A stretch of 64,000 bases of DNA from JAOUEA01 sp963719165 (GTDB taxonomy: Bacteria > Actinomycetota > UBA4738 > HRBIN12), in NCBI GenBank assembly GCA_963719165.1, contig CAVRAV010000001.1, forward strand, positions 496,001 to 560,000, given 5' to 3'. The notes beneath the pieces are model-generated. The model did no database searches, was not told the origin of the DNA, and saw nothing but the letters and a program-made list of their open reading frames with translations. The position numbers and the translations under genes were made by a program. Numbering within the stretch: position 1 is the stretch's first letter; every line of letters begins with the position of its first letter. Below, in pieces: positions 9,064-17,802 of the stretch.

Positions 9064-9486
9064 TCAGGGGGTGGCGCGGCCCCGGCAGATCTCGCCCGAC
9101 AGCGTGTTGTGCGCTCCCGCCCGGATCCGATCGACGCCGGGCCGGTTCGCCACGGTCCGGCGCACCACGAACCGACCGCCGGTTCCCGAGGTGCGCGTTC
9201 CCGCGAAGAACCCCGACCCGTTGTGATCCATGAAGACGTTCCAGCCCTGGCCCGCGGCGCCGCCGCGCACCGCGAAGCGGACGAGCAGCCGCCTCGCGTC
9301 GCGCCGCACCACGAGGCGCCAGTGACTCGGCCCGCTGCACTCGCCCGTCCGCATCAGTCGCAACGCCGGGGGGGCGGGAGTGGCCGCGGCCGGTGCGGCC
9401 GCGACCGGTGCGGCAAGGACCAGCGGAACGAGCACGACGACGAGCGTCGCGCCCCGAGCGATCCGCCGATGCCACGAGGACGTCAT
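9064..9486 (-). CDS. Small secreted protein, tandem paralog B
   Basis: 140 aa with a signal peptide (ATLVVVLVPLVLAAPVAAA) and an Ala/Pro linker. The mature domain RTGECSGPSHWRLVVRRDAR, WNVFMDHNGSGFFAGTRTS, FVVRRTVANRPGVDRIRAGA and SGEICRGRATP parallels paralog A at 8551-8955 block by block, including the two Cys. The two genes probably arose by duplication, but identity is modest. No Shine-Dalgarno is evident before the ATG at 9486. It lies 74 nt downstream of the frameshifted response regulator on the same strand, so it might belong to that regulon; this is inference. Confidence 0.75.
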   Translation of the reverse strand: MTSSWHRRIARGATLVVVLVPLVLAAPVAAAPAAATPAPPALRLMRTGECSGPSHWRLVVRRDARRLLVRFAVRGGAAGQGWNVFMDHNGSGFFAGTRTSGTGGRFVVRRTVANRPGVDRIRAGAHNTLSGEICRGRATP

Positions 9487-9560
9487 CGGCCAAGCCTGCG
9501 CGCCGGCTCCCGCGAACGCAACGGGACCTTGGTCGCGCGACCGGGGGCAGGTTGGCGCGC

Positions 9561-10200
9561 TCACCCGTGGCTCAGCAGACCGTTGCGCTCCGCCCACAGG
9601 GCGGCCTGGGTCCGGTCGACGACCCCGATCGAATGGAAGATCTTCGTGAGGTGCCCCTTCACGGTCTTCTCGCTGATCGCGAGCCGCCGCGCGATCTGCT
9701 TGTTGGCCAGCCCTTCCGCGACGAGGACGAGGACCTCGCGCTCGCGGTCGGAGAGGTCGGATCCGGGGACGGTCTCGGCGCGCGCCGCGAGCAGGGCGAC
9801 GGCTGCTTTCGGGGCCAACGGCGCCTCGCCGCGGGCGGCGGCCCGGATCCCGCGATGCAGCTCGTCGGGCTCCGCGTCCTTCAAGCAGATAGCCGATCGC
9901 CCCCGCATCGAGCGCCCGCAGGATGCGATCGCGGTCGGAGAACGAGGTGAACGCCACCACCTGGGTCGCGGGGCTCACGGACCGGATCCGTCGCGTTGCC
10001 TCGATGCCGTCCGTGACGGGCATGGCGAGGTCCAGCAGGGCCACGTCGGGGGTCGCCGAGCGGCAGCACGCCACGGCCTCTTCGCCGTCCGAGGCCGAAC
10101 CCACGAGCTCGACGTCGTCGAACGTGCCGATCAGCTGCTCCAGCCCGCTGCGCACGACCTTGTGGTCGTCGGCGATGACGATCGTGATGGACGGCTTCAT
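9561..10200 (-). pseudogene. NarL/LuxR-family response regulator, frameshifted
   Basis: The receiver reads IVIADDHKVVRSGLEQLI, phospho-acceptor Asp in VALLDLAMPVTDG, and GAIGYLL. The frame then breaks: after CTG CTT an extra base precedes AAG GAC. The next frame continues at once with KDAEPDELHRGIRAAA and a complete LuxR-type HTH (SDREREVLVLVAEGLANKQIARRL split over two helices, then ISEKTVKGHLTKIF). The span is 640 nt, one base more than a whole number of codons, so a single-base insertion near 9881-9886 explains everything. It overlaps the kinase by ATGA, so it was its partner. Either a sequencing error or a recent inactivating mutation; both halves look otherwise fully conserved. Confidence 0.85.
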
Positions 10201-11513
10201 GCCACGGGCACCTCCAGGCGCAGGCGCGTTCCCGCGCCGGGCGCCGAATCGATGCTCAGCCTACCGTCGGCGTCCTGCGCGAGGTCGTCAAGGAGCTTCA
10301 GCCCGAGATGTCCCTCGGCCTGAGCGCGCTCGCGCCGATCGGCCGAGAACCCGGCGCCGTCGTCGGCGATCTCGAGCGACGCGCGGCCGTTCGACGAGGT
10401 GACGCGAACCGTCACGGTCGTCGCCTGCGCGTGCGTGACCACGTTGCGCAGCGCCTCCTGCGAGGCCCGGAACAGCAACGCGTCGACATCGGGCGGGAGC
10501 CGGAGGTCCTCGGGGACGTCGACCTCCGTACGCAGGCCGTAGGCCGCGAGCGGCGCCGCGAGGTCCGAGAGCGCGGATCGAAGGCCCGCCTGCTCCAGGG
10601 TCGGCGGGTAGATCCCCATCAACGCCGAGCGCATCGACCGCATGCCTTGGCGGGTGGTGGCGGCTGCTTCGCGCAGCGCCGCGGACGACGGGTCGGCGGC
10701 CGGGAGCGAGTCGGCCTGCGCGGCTAGCGACATCGAGAGTCCGGCCAGTTGCTGGACGGGGCCGTCGTGCAGGTCGCTCGCGATCCGCCGACGCTCCAGG
10801 TCAGAGGCATCGATCGCGCGTTGCAAGAGCCGTTCGCGCTCCAGTTCGCCTCGGTGCACTCGCCGCGCCAACCGGAACGCGAGGGGGATCTGCAGGAGCG
10901 CGAGGGCGAGCAGCGCCACCGCGAGCACTGGCAGGAAGGCGCCCCACAAACGCCGGCTGCTCGCGGCCACGGAGTCGAACCGGATGGTGGTCTGGAAGAG
11001 CAGCTGGGTGTCGTTGGGCGTGCGGACGGGGAGGGAGACCTCGAGCAGCGGACCGAGATCGGCCTCGAACCGGTGTTGGGAGGCGGTGAGGTCGGCGAGA
11101 CTCGCCACGACGGTATCGCCGGACATGGCGTCGAGCTCCTCCACGTTCAGGGGATAGCGGTGGCCGATGAGGCGGGGTTCGTCGGAGTACAGGACGCGAC
11201 CTCGGGCGTCGCGGATCTTCACGCGCACGATCGGGTCGCGCAGCACGCCCCCGTTCACCACGGTGTCCACGGCGATCAGGCTGTCGGTGTTCCCGTGCAG
11301 GATCCCGTTCGTGAGCCGTGGCTGCACGACCCCGTGCGCGGCGACGGTCGTGAGGTCCTCCGCCTCGGCCATGGCCTCCGCCGTGCCCACCCTCCGCAAC
11401 ACCAAAACGCCAGCGATGCCCACCACGATCAGGACCAGCAGACCGGACAGCGCGAAGGCGAGCACCGCTCGTGTCACCGAGGTGGTTCGCTGGTTCATGG
11501 TCTCGCCTGACAT
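10197..11513 (-). CDS. NarL-type sensor histidine kinase (HisKA_3)
   Basis: 438 aa. The N-terminal transmembrane helix (VLAFALSGLLVLIVVGIAGV) and a second one near residues 190-210 (LPVLAVALLALALLQIP) bracket an extracellular sensor domain of about 135 residues. The dimerisation and phospho-acceptor helix is LERRRIASDLHDGPVQQLA with His249; the ATP-binding domain carries FRASQEALRNVVTHAQA (N box), LEIADDGAGF (G1) and GHLGLKLLDDLA (G2). This is the compact HisKA_3/HATPase layout that pairs with LuxR-type regulators. Its stop overlaps the start of such a regulator (ATGA), here broken by a frameshift. ATG codons at 11513 and 11498 are both possible; the longer one is taken. Confidence 0.9.
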   Translation of the reverse strand: MSGETMNQRTTSVTRAVLAFALSGLLVLIVVGIAGVLVLRRVGTAEAMAEAEDLTTVAAHGVVQPRLTNGILHGNTDSLIAVDTVVNGGVLRDPIVRVKIRDARGRVLYSDEPRLIGHRYPLNVEELDAMSGDTVVASLADLTASQHRFEADLGPLLEVSLPVRTPNDTQLLFQTTIRFDSVAASSRRLWGAFLPVLAVALLALALLQIPLAFRLARRVHRGELERERLLQRAIDASDLERRRIASDLHDGPVQQLAGLSMSLAAQADSLPAADPSSAALREAAATTRQGMRSMRSALMGIYPPTLEQAGLRSALSDLAAPLAAYGLRTEVDVPEDLRLPPDVDALLFRASQEALRNVVTHAQATTVTVRVTSSNGRASLEIADDGAGFSADRRERAQAEGHLGLKLLDDLAQDADGRLSIDSAPGAGTRLRLEVPVA

Positions 11514-11584
11514 CCTCCGCGTCGCCTCCGGTCACTCTCGCACGAGGACGCCCGGCGGCGTCCGTCGTTAGGGTCACGACCCTG

Positions 11585-12335
11585 ATGCCCGCCGCGACGA
11601 GGAGCTTCCTGCTGATGGGCTCCGGGGAGTTCGAGCCGTGGGTTTGCGAGACGGAACTGGAGGCGCTAGGCGGCGCCACGGGCGACGGCACGGTCGTGGT
11701 TCTGCCCACGGCGAGCGCGAGCGAGGGGGACGCCGTGTTCGACCGCTGGTCCTCGATGGGGCTCGATCACTACCGCTCGATGGGCGTGCGCGCGGACGTC
11801 CTGCCCGTGAAGGTCCGAGACGACGCGCGGCGCGAAGACCTCGCCGCGCGCGCCGCCGCGGCCTCGATGATCTTCTTCTCCGGTGGCAGCCCCAAGCGCC
11901 TTGCCGAGGTGCTCGTCGACACGCCGCTGTGGACGTCGGTCTTGGCCGCTGTGGACCGCGGTGCCGTCTTCGCGGGCTGCAGCGCGGGGGCGATGGTCGC
12001 GAGCCAGGCGCGGACCGAGGAAACACTTCGTCGTGGCCGGGGGAGCGGATGGCTCTTCGGTCTGGGCATCGTGCCCGGGGTGTCCTTCGGGGTCCATTGG
12101 GACCGCACCCGGTGGATCCCGGGCGTGCGCGCGTTCACGAGGTCGCGCCTGGCTCGCGGAGGCCTGGTTCGTGGGCATCGACGAACGCACGGCCGTGCTG
12201 GGCGACGGGACGACCTGGGAGGTGCACGGAAGGGGTGGCGTATCGGTGCGCCACGCGGGCGGGGGCCACGTCTATCACACGGGACAGCGATTCGCGACGG
12301 GCGACGGCGACCCGGCCCCGGATCGGCGGGGCTGA
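11585..12335 (+). pseudogene. Peptidase S51/cyanophycinase-like protein, frameshifted
   Basis: The first frame gives FLLMGSGEFEPW, GTVVVLPTASASEG, MIFFSGGSPKRLAEVL and VFAGCSAGAMVAS. This is the S51 / type-1 glutamine-amidotransferase-like fold, with the nucleophile Ser in GCSAGA. After IPGVRAF the frame is lost, and the +1 frame supplies the expected C-terminus (AEAWFVGIDERTAVLGDG, WEVHGRGGVSVRHAGGGHVY) up to a TGA at 12333. The span is 751 nt, one base too many, placing a single insertion between about 12133 and 12155. Family members cleave Asp-X dipeptides or cyanophycin; the substrate here is unknown. A -10 box (TAGGGT, 11569-11574) ends 10 nt before the ATG. Confidence 0.8.
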
Positions 12336-12394
12336 GACCATCTGGGCTACGGCGTGGTGTTCGCGGAGCGGGGGCGAGGGTATCCTCAGTGGCC

Positions 12395-12665
12395 GTGAGG
12401 CCGTTGGACGGTGCGCTCTCGCCGAGTGACCGACCGGGGTGTTTCCGATGCGGCCGTCCTACCTACGATCCCGAGAAGCGCGGGGTTCCATGGGTGCGGG
12501 CGGTGCGGTCGGGGCGGCAGATCTTCGATCTGCCCCGAGTGCCAGCGCGACCACGAGGACTGGGCCGAAGGCCTGGACCGGTGCGCCGCGTGCGGCGGCA
12601 CCCGCCTGTCGGTGCAACTCGGCGACGTGGTGTGTCGCGCCTGTGGTCACATGGCACGCGCGTGA
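12395..12665 (+). pseudogene. Small zinc-ribbon protein, frameshifted
   Basis: The first frame begins MRPLDGALS from a GTG and contains FRCGRPTYDPEKRGVPWVRA (first CxxC). Around 12521-12530 the frame slips by one base, and the next frame gives ICPECQRDHEDWAEGLDRCA, then ACGGTRLSVQL and VVCRACGHMARA, making four CxxC pairs in all. The span is 271 nt, one more than a multiple of three. The local sequence is a short near-repeat (ATCTTCGATCT), a plausible slippage site. A TATCCT -10 box (12381-12386) ends 8 nt before the GTG, so the transcript looks leaderless. The stop lies only 4 nt before tRNA-Val. With one base removed it would encode about 89 aa; function unknown. Confidence 0.65.
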
Positions 12666-12669
12666 GCGC

Positions 12670-12746
12670 GGGCGCTTAGCTCAGCTGGCCAGAGCGCCTC
12701 CCTTACAAGGAGGAGGTCGGGGGTTCAAGTCCCTCAGCGCCCACCA
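12670..12746 (+). tRNA. tRNA-Val (anticodon TAC)
   Basis: The acceptor stem GGGCGCT pairs with AGCGCCC. The D-arm contains TAGCTCAGCTGG. The anticodon stem CCTCC/GGAGG encloses the loop CTTACAA, giving anticodon TAC, which reads GUA valine codons. The T-arm has GGTTCAAGTCC, and the discriminator A is followed by an encoded CCA (12744-12746). All arms fold without mismatches. Confidence 0.97.
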
Positions 12747-12875
12747 ATCAAGAGGCCAGGTCGAAGGCCATATCAGGTTCGAAGATCCCTTCGGAAACCC
12801 ACACAGAAGGGTGCATCTGTCCAGTAGGAGATGGAAGATGGCTCCATTGCTGCCCGGGCCTGGTGCAGCGAGCAT

Positions 12876-15410
12876 TCAAGAGCTGAGCGCGGTCGCCTGC
12901 TTGAGCAGGGCGTCGGTCTCGGCGAGGGCGGGCGTCGCCTTGAGCCGTTCGAAGATCTCGCGGGCGTGCTGGAGGCCGGGTGCTGCGTCGGGCCCTCGGG
13001 AGAGCCCGATCAGGCACCGACCTTGGCCCAAAGAGGGCGAACGCCTGCTCGGGGATGACCCCGAACCGCTCCCAGCGATCGGCGGCATCGGCGTAGGCAT
13101 TGGCGGCTGCCTGAAGCTCCCCTCGGGCCTCCGTGATGGCGGCGTTCGCCGCGACGAGGGCGTGCTCGGCAAGTGGGTAGCGGGGCTCAACACCGGCCAC
13201 CAGACGTTCGGCGAGCGCGGGGGCATCGATCCCTAACGCGGTCCGCACCGACGCGGCAAGGTCGTGGGGAAAGTACATGGACTCGCGGGTTCCGGGGGCG
13301 GACTCGATCTCTTCGAGCAGTGTGATCGCTCGGTCGGCCCGTCCAAGCCCGGCGTGGGCGTGGGCAGCCGAGCCCAAGCCGCAGACCACGACCTCCGGTT
13401 CCTCGGTTCCGCGGGAGGAGGTCTCAAGCCAGTCGAGTACGTCTGCCACCCGGCCGCTTTGCCCTCGCAGGACGAAGATGCGGACCTGCGTGGCTCGGAC
13501 CCAGATGAGGTCATACACATCGCCGCTCGCCTCGAGCTGCGGGGCCAGGTCGCCGATGACGTCGAGGGCCTCATCGTGCTCAGCGGTGCCGACCAGCGCG
13601 TCGACCAAAGAGGTATCGAGGTCGCTGACCATCCCGGCGAGCCCTCGGGTCTGAGCGAAGGCGATGCCGTGGCGCATGGATTCGATGGATGCGGCAGGGC
13701 CTTCGAAGCCCAGGAGTGCTTCTCCAAGGTTGTGGTGGAGCAGGGCTACCCTCACGCCCTTGCCCGGCCCTCGGTCGCCATCACGATCGCCTGGCGGTAG
13801 TCCTCCAAGCCCTCGATCTGCCCGAGATTGCTTCGGGCCATGCCCCGGAAGCCGAGGGCGCGAGCCGGGCGGGGGAGGCCGAGCTCCTCGGCGAGCGCGA
13901 GTGCTCGCTCCGCGTACCGGAGTCCGGACTCGGACCTGCCCTTGGGCAGGTCCTTGTCCTTCAGCAGTCGAACGAACTCTTCTGCGTAGAGCGGGTTCCC
14001 ACCGGCCTATCGAGGATCGACCGTTGGAGCTCGGCAGGGATGACCGTCGTCTCGAGCAGCGCGGAGACCAGGCGAGCAGTCTCTTCTTCGGAGAGCGGGA
14101 GGAGGTTGATCGGGGTGGCGTTTCGCAGACCGTTGGCGTAGTCGGAGTGGCGTTCGAACAGCTCCGGGCGAGCCGTCGCCACGACGAGCAACGGGACCCC
14201 TTCGGCTCGGCCTGCGAGATGCTCCAGGAACGAGAGCATGCCGTCATCGGCCCAGTGCAAGTCCTCGAAGACCATCACGGTGGGGTTCCGTTCAGCGATG
14301 TATTCGAGGAACCTGCGCCAAGCGGTGAACAGCTCCTGGCGCTCGGCACTCGAGGTGGCCTCGATACCGAGCAGTGGCAGCAAGCGTTGGCGGAACCACG
14401 GACGCTCCTCGCCCTCTGGGAGCACCACCTCAAGCTTGGACGTGGCGATACCTGGCGGGTCGGACTCCAAGATCCCCGCGTGGGCCTTCAGTATCTCCCC
14501 GAGTGCCCAGAAGGTGATGCCCTCCCCGTAGGGCAGGCACCGTCCCTGCCGCCAGGTGACGAGTTCGGGCTTGGTATCGATGTAGCCGAAGAGCTCGGCG
14601 ACCAGACGCGTCTTGCCGATCCCCGGTTCCCCCACCACGGTGATGAGCTGCGGAGAGTCGGCGGCCACGGTCTTGTCGAAGAGGCCCTTCAGCAGCGCGA
14701 GGTCGATCTCTCTGCCGATGAAGGGCGTGTCGTGGGTGCGGGTAAGATCGGTCCCCAGACGCGCCCTCGGCCCCTTGGCCCAGAACATGCGCACCGGCTC
14801 GGATTTGCCCTTGAGCTCCGCTGGTTCGAGCCCTTCGTAATCGAACAGTGCCGCCGTGGCCTCGTAGGTGCCAGACCCACCCCCACGCCCATCTCGGGGG
14901 CGACCGATGGATCCGTGAGGCGGTGTTGATCGCGTCCCCGGCCAGCATGCGGTCCCCCGATGCAAGGGAGACGTCAGGGCGCACCAACGCCTCCCCGGTG
15001 TTGATCCCCACCCGGAGTTTGAGCGGTGCGCCTCCGACCGAGGTCAGATCCTCGGCGTCCTCGCAGATCCTCAGGGCCGCCCGCACCGCGCGTTCTGGAT
15101 CGTCCTCATGGGCCGCGGGGATTCCGAAGACCCCGACGACGGCGTCTCCGATGAACTTCTCCACCACCCCGCCGTGGGCCTCGATCTGGGCGCGAGCCAT
15201 CGAGGCATAGGCCGAGAGCATCTTGTCCACATCTTCGGGGTCGGCTGACTCCGAGGTTGTGGTGAAGCCCACGAGGTCACAGAACAGCGCGGTGATGACC
15301 TTGCGCTCCTCGGCGATTGGATGAGCAGGGGCTCCGAGCGGGGCGGCGCATCCGTTACAGAACTTGGAGCCATCAGGGTTCTCGGTGCCACAGGACGGAC
15401 AAGACGCCAT
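12876..15410 (-). pseudogene. Class III adenylate cyclase - ATPase - TPR protein, degenerate
   Basis: Reading downstream: a zinc ribbon (CPSCGTENPDGSKFCNGCAA); a class III cyclase domain with the metal-binding ALFCDLVGFTTTSE and GDAVVGVFG; two 1-nt deletions near 14905 and 14870 that shift the frame out and back; a P-loop ATPase (VVGEPGIGKTRLVAELFG, VMVFEDLHWADDG); another 1-nt deletion near 14007 after SILDR; and an abrupt jump from YAEEFVRLLKDKDLPKG to TPR-like repeats, implying loss of the segment that normally links ATPase to TPRs. Further 1-nt changes lie near 13760 and 13035. The intact family protein is about 1000-1200 aa; about 845 codons remain. Five frame changes plus an internal deletion make real decay much likelier than read error. 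Base composition looks less GC-rich than the neighbours. Confidence 0.88.
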
Positions 15411-15537
15411 CGCCGAAGCCTATGCGATGTCGCATCGGCGCATAACCTCCGCACAACGACTCCCGGCACTCCCAGGTACTAGCAGGCACTCGGGTACGAG
15501 TTCACTGCCGGAGTCTTCCCTGACGCCGAGTAGAGAC

Positions 15538-15651
15538 CTACTTGCCGAGTCGGAAGACGATGAAGTAGATCGCGTAGGCGGCGAGGAGGAAGCCACCCAC
15601 GATCACCAGGATAATGAGACCACCATGGCCCAATGCCAGGATGTGTTCCAT
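15538..15651 (-). CDS. 37-aa single-pass membrane protein
   Basis: Too short for routine gene finders, but well formed: GGAGG 10 nt before the ATG, then MEHILALGHGGLIILVIVGG, a continuous hydrophobic helix running to YAIYFIVFRLGK with a basic end. The N-terminus carries two His. No homolog is known to me. It follows the decayed cyclase pseudogene and stands alone. Confidence 0.55.
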   Translation of the reverse strand: MEHILALGHGGLIILVIVGGFLLAAYAIYFIVFRLGK

Positions 15652-15953
15652 CGGGTGAGGACCTCCTTCGTGCGACGGGTTCGCCCAGCTTGGCCGCTCC
15701 GCGACAACGAAGCAAGTCCGAGAAGAGGTGCGCATTTGAACGCGCAAGAGACCAGAGAAGGGTGTATGTCTGGGGCCGAGCGGCTCTAGGCGCGACATTC
15801 GCCCTGCATCGCACGATCGAGCGTAGTCAGGGACCTGATTCCTTCGTTCCTGAGGAGGGAAGAGGTCGACCAAGACGTGCAGGTCAGAGAAAGCACCTCG
15901 GAACGGGCCGGGAAACCGGGACACCTCCCTCGTAAGGCTCACGTCGGAGGGGC
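15652..15953. other. Intergenic region, no gene seen
   Basis: A divergent region between the 37-aa gene (minus) and the lipoprotein gene (plus). Apart from their Shine-Dalgarno sites (GGAGG at 15662-15666 read on minus, GGAGGGG at 15946-15952 on plus) I see no convincing ORF, RNA or repeat. It should contain the promoters of both genes. Confidence 0.4.
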
Positions 15954-16649
15954 ATGATCACAAACACGATGCGCTCACTTCGCGGGGCCGCCCTTGTCTG
16001 CTGCCTGCTCGCGAGCATGGCCGCGGCCTGTCAGGCGGCGGAGGAACCTCCGACCGGGACAGGCAACGGGCCCTGCGACGGCGTTGCCGTCTTCGAAGGA
16101 CACGAATACGAACGTGCCAACGCGGTTGTCCATCCGAGCCCGGGCGCCATCATCGGTGACGCTCGTATTCCCGGATGCAACGACACCGGCGCTCCTTCGC
16201 CTCCAACGGATGTCTCCATCCAGGTTGCACGCCTGACCGGTATCGATCCCCAGGTCGCCTTCGTAGACGCCGATTCCCCTGGATCGATCTACGTCCGCTC
16301 CAACCTGGCAAAGACGCCCGATGAAATCGCGCCGTACTTTTCGGCACCTGCGTGTGAGGTGAAGGATGAACCCATCCAGATGTCAGGGCCGTGGCTCGGC
16401 ATCATCGGGGCAGATGGCGAGACCGAGCTGGATCTCCTCCCGCCCTATGACCTCGAGATGCTGGTGACAGATTCATCATCAGCTCGGTACCTCAGCGCCG
16501 AACTCACGGTGCGCGTGTTGCCTGCGCTCGGCTCGCCCCTCACCGATGAGGACGTCAAGACGACGCTATGGACGGGTGGTTCGATCAACGTGGTGGCCGC
16601 GTGCGACGGGGAACGGTTCATCGCGCAGAGCGTCAAGACCTTCGCGTAG
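15954..16649 (+). CDS. Putative secreted lipoprotein, unknown function
   Basis: 231 aa. A hydrophobic signal sequence (LRGAALVCCLLASMAAAC) ends at a Cys followed by QAAEE, a plausible but imperfect lipobox, so the mature protein is probably lipid-anchored. The rest is polar with a few Cys (GPCDGVAVF, IPGCNDTG, PACEV, VAACDGERF) and repeats no family motif that I recognise. The start is fixed by a strong GGAGGGG just before the ATG; an internal ATG at 15969 would shorten it by five residues. Stand-alone gene with flanking gaps on both sides. Confidence 0.7.
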   Translation: MITNTMRSLRGAALVCCLLASMAAACQAAEEPPTGTGNGPCDGVAVFEGHEYERANAVVHPSPGAIIGDARIPGCNDTGAPSPPTDVSIQVARLTGIDPQVAFVDADSPGSIYVRSNLAKTPDEIAPYFSAPACEVKDEPIQMSGPWLGIIGADGETELDLLPPYDLEMLVTDSSSARYLSAELTVRVLPALGSPLTDEDVKTTLWTGGSINVVAACDGERFIAQSVKTFA

Positions 16650-16822
16650 CTCCTAGAACGGCCGTGGAGTGGGGGATGGATTGGCGTTTCGGCCAGGAGC
16701 GACTCCCTCTCTCCCGGCGTGGAAGTCATGAGCGACGTGACTGCGACCGACTGGATCCCCGCCGGTCTCCGACCGTGTAACGGACGGATCTGGAACGTAG
16801 GGGCCCCGGTTGAGCACGCTGG

Positions 16823-16978
16823 CTAGCCGCTCGTCTCGAGGATCTGCACCGACTCCGGCCCCTTCCTCCGCCCCACCGCGTTGATGATGGGCACGAGGAA
16901 CGGGAGGCCGAGGAGGGAGGTGAGGCCCGACACGAGCGCGAGCACCGCCACGATCACCGTACAACGGAAGGAACCCAC
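16823..16978 (-). CDS. 51-aa small membrane protein (tentative)
   Basis: From a GTG at 16978 the reading gives MGSFRCTVIVAVLALVSGLT, continuing hydrophobic through SLLGLPFLVPIINAVGRR and ending in a charged tail (KGPESVQILETSG). The long helix and basic/acidic end look like a real short membrane protein. The only Shine-Dalgarno candidate (GGGAG) is about 13 nt upstream, so the start, or the gene itself, is uncertain. It may be the remnant of a longer membrane protein. Confidence 0.4.
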   Translation of the reverse strand: MGSFRCTVIVAVLALVSGLTSLLGLPFLVPIINAVGRRKGPESVQILETSG

Positions 16979-17093
16979 GAGGTGAGCGTAGCTCCCGCCC
17001 AGCTATCGGGCGAGCGATGATGGGTCACCATCTACCCATTCGATGCGCTGCTCGACCCATCTGCGGTTCCGTGGACAGGGAAGAGGGCTAGCC

Positions 17094-17390
17094 TTACGAG
17101 GGGGTCGCCGCGGCGACAACTTGGTATCCGTCGCCTTCGACAACGACGAGGGTGAGATGTGCTCCAGGCCTAATAGATTCCGCTCCGCTCGGGGTCATCG
17201 AATAGCCCGTCTTCTGCCCGTCATCCGTCGTGAATGAGAATCCCGTTCCAGAACTGTTCAGTATGCCAACGGTCCCGCTGACGGTTGCGGCGGTCGGCAT
17301 TTGGTCACGACCAGACATGAGAAATGCACTCGCGCCTACGATGATGCCGAGGAGGAACGCGACGACGGCGACCGACGATGTGCGGCGCAT
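17094..17390 (-). CDS. Membrane-anchored small extracytoplasmic protein
   Basis: 98 aa. An N-terminal anchor (SSVAVVAFLLGIIVGASAFL) is followed by a short beta-rich domain: TVSGTVGILNSSGTGFSFTT, GQKTGYSMTP and HLTLVVVEGDGYQVVAAATP. The pattern suggests one small OB-like or beta-barrel unit outside the membrane. No family recognised. The ATG at 17390 has AAGGGC 7 nt upstream; a GTG at 17420 would add ten residues without a better ribosome site. Confidence 0.6.
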   Translation of the reverse strand: MRRTSSVAVVAFLLGIIVGASAFLMSGRDQMPTAATVSGTVGILNSSGTGFSFTTDDGQKTGYSMTPSGAESIRPGAHLTLVVVEGDGYQVVAAATPS

Positions 17391-17504
17391 GGTGGGGCCC
17401 TTGATGCCTTTGTCAGTCACGAGTCATCACACATTCCGGAGTCTATCCTCCCGAGCGCTCAAGATCCGGGCGGATGTTTCGCCTCGGGCCCGCGGGTACG
17501 GCTC

Positions 17505-17558
17505 GCTCCTGACCGGGCAAAGGGGCAACCCGCTCCTCACCGGGCGAGGGGGCAACGT
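17505..17558 (+). repeat. Imperfect 27-bp tandem duplication
   Basis: Two adjacent 27-bp units differ at a few positions; read in the frame of the following fragment they encode LLTGQRGNP then LLTGRGGNV. The duplication lies immediately upstream of the channel fragment at 17559. Confidence 0.7.
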
Positions 17559-17667
17559 GGTGGCATCGATCGACTATCAGCAAGGCTTCGAAGAAGCCTG
17601 GACCAGGATCGCAACGTTCGTTCCGAAGTTCATCGGCTTCCTGATCATCCTGTTCGTGGGGTGGTGA
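17559..17667 (+). pseudogene. N-terminal fragment of a mechanosensitive-channel-type protein
   Basis: The 36 codons VASIDYQQGFEEAWTRIATF and VPKFIGFLIILFVGW match the conserved first helix of small-conductance channel relatives with the 'conserved TM helix' repeat (an IDY..G...AW..VATFVPK.IGFL.IL..G pattern). A TGA follows FVGW where the family continues, and the next 130 nt contain no continuation in any frame. It is thus a truncated remnant; the GTG at 17559 is only a nominal start because the frame is open upstream through the tandem repeat. Confidence 0.65.
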
Positions 17668-17802
17668 TGGGCCGGTGACGGACGAGCGAGGAGGCGAGGT
17701 CGTATTGCTCCCCGGGTGACAGCCCCGCCGGCGTGATCCGGCGACGGCGACCGCGACGCGATCCGTCTTGCGGCGGGTGGCGGCCGGTGGTACACCGACC
17801 CC

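Noticed and set aside
12681..12875. Minus-strand ORF ending WALRDLNPRPPPCKGG
   Set aside because: This peptide is the well-known artefact of translating a tRNA gene on the wrong strand; it overlaps tRNA-Val.
16730..16828. A 32-codon plus-strand ORF starting MSDVTATDWIPAGLRP
   Set aside because: No ribosome site, no homology that I recognise, and it overlaps the tail of the opposite 51-aa ORF; more likely chance.
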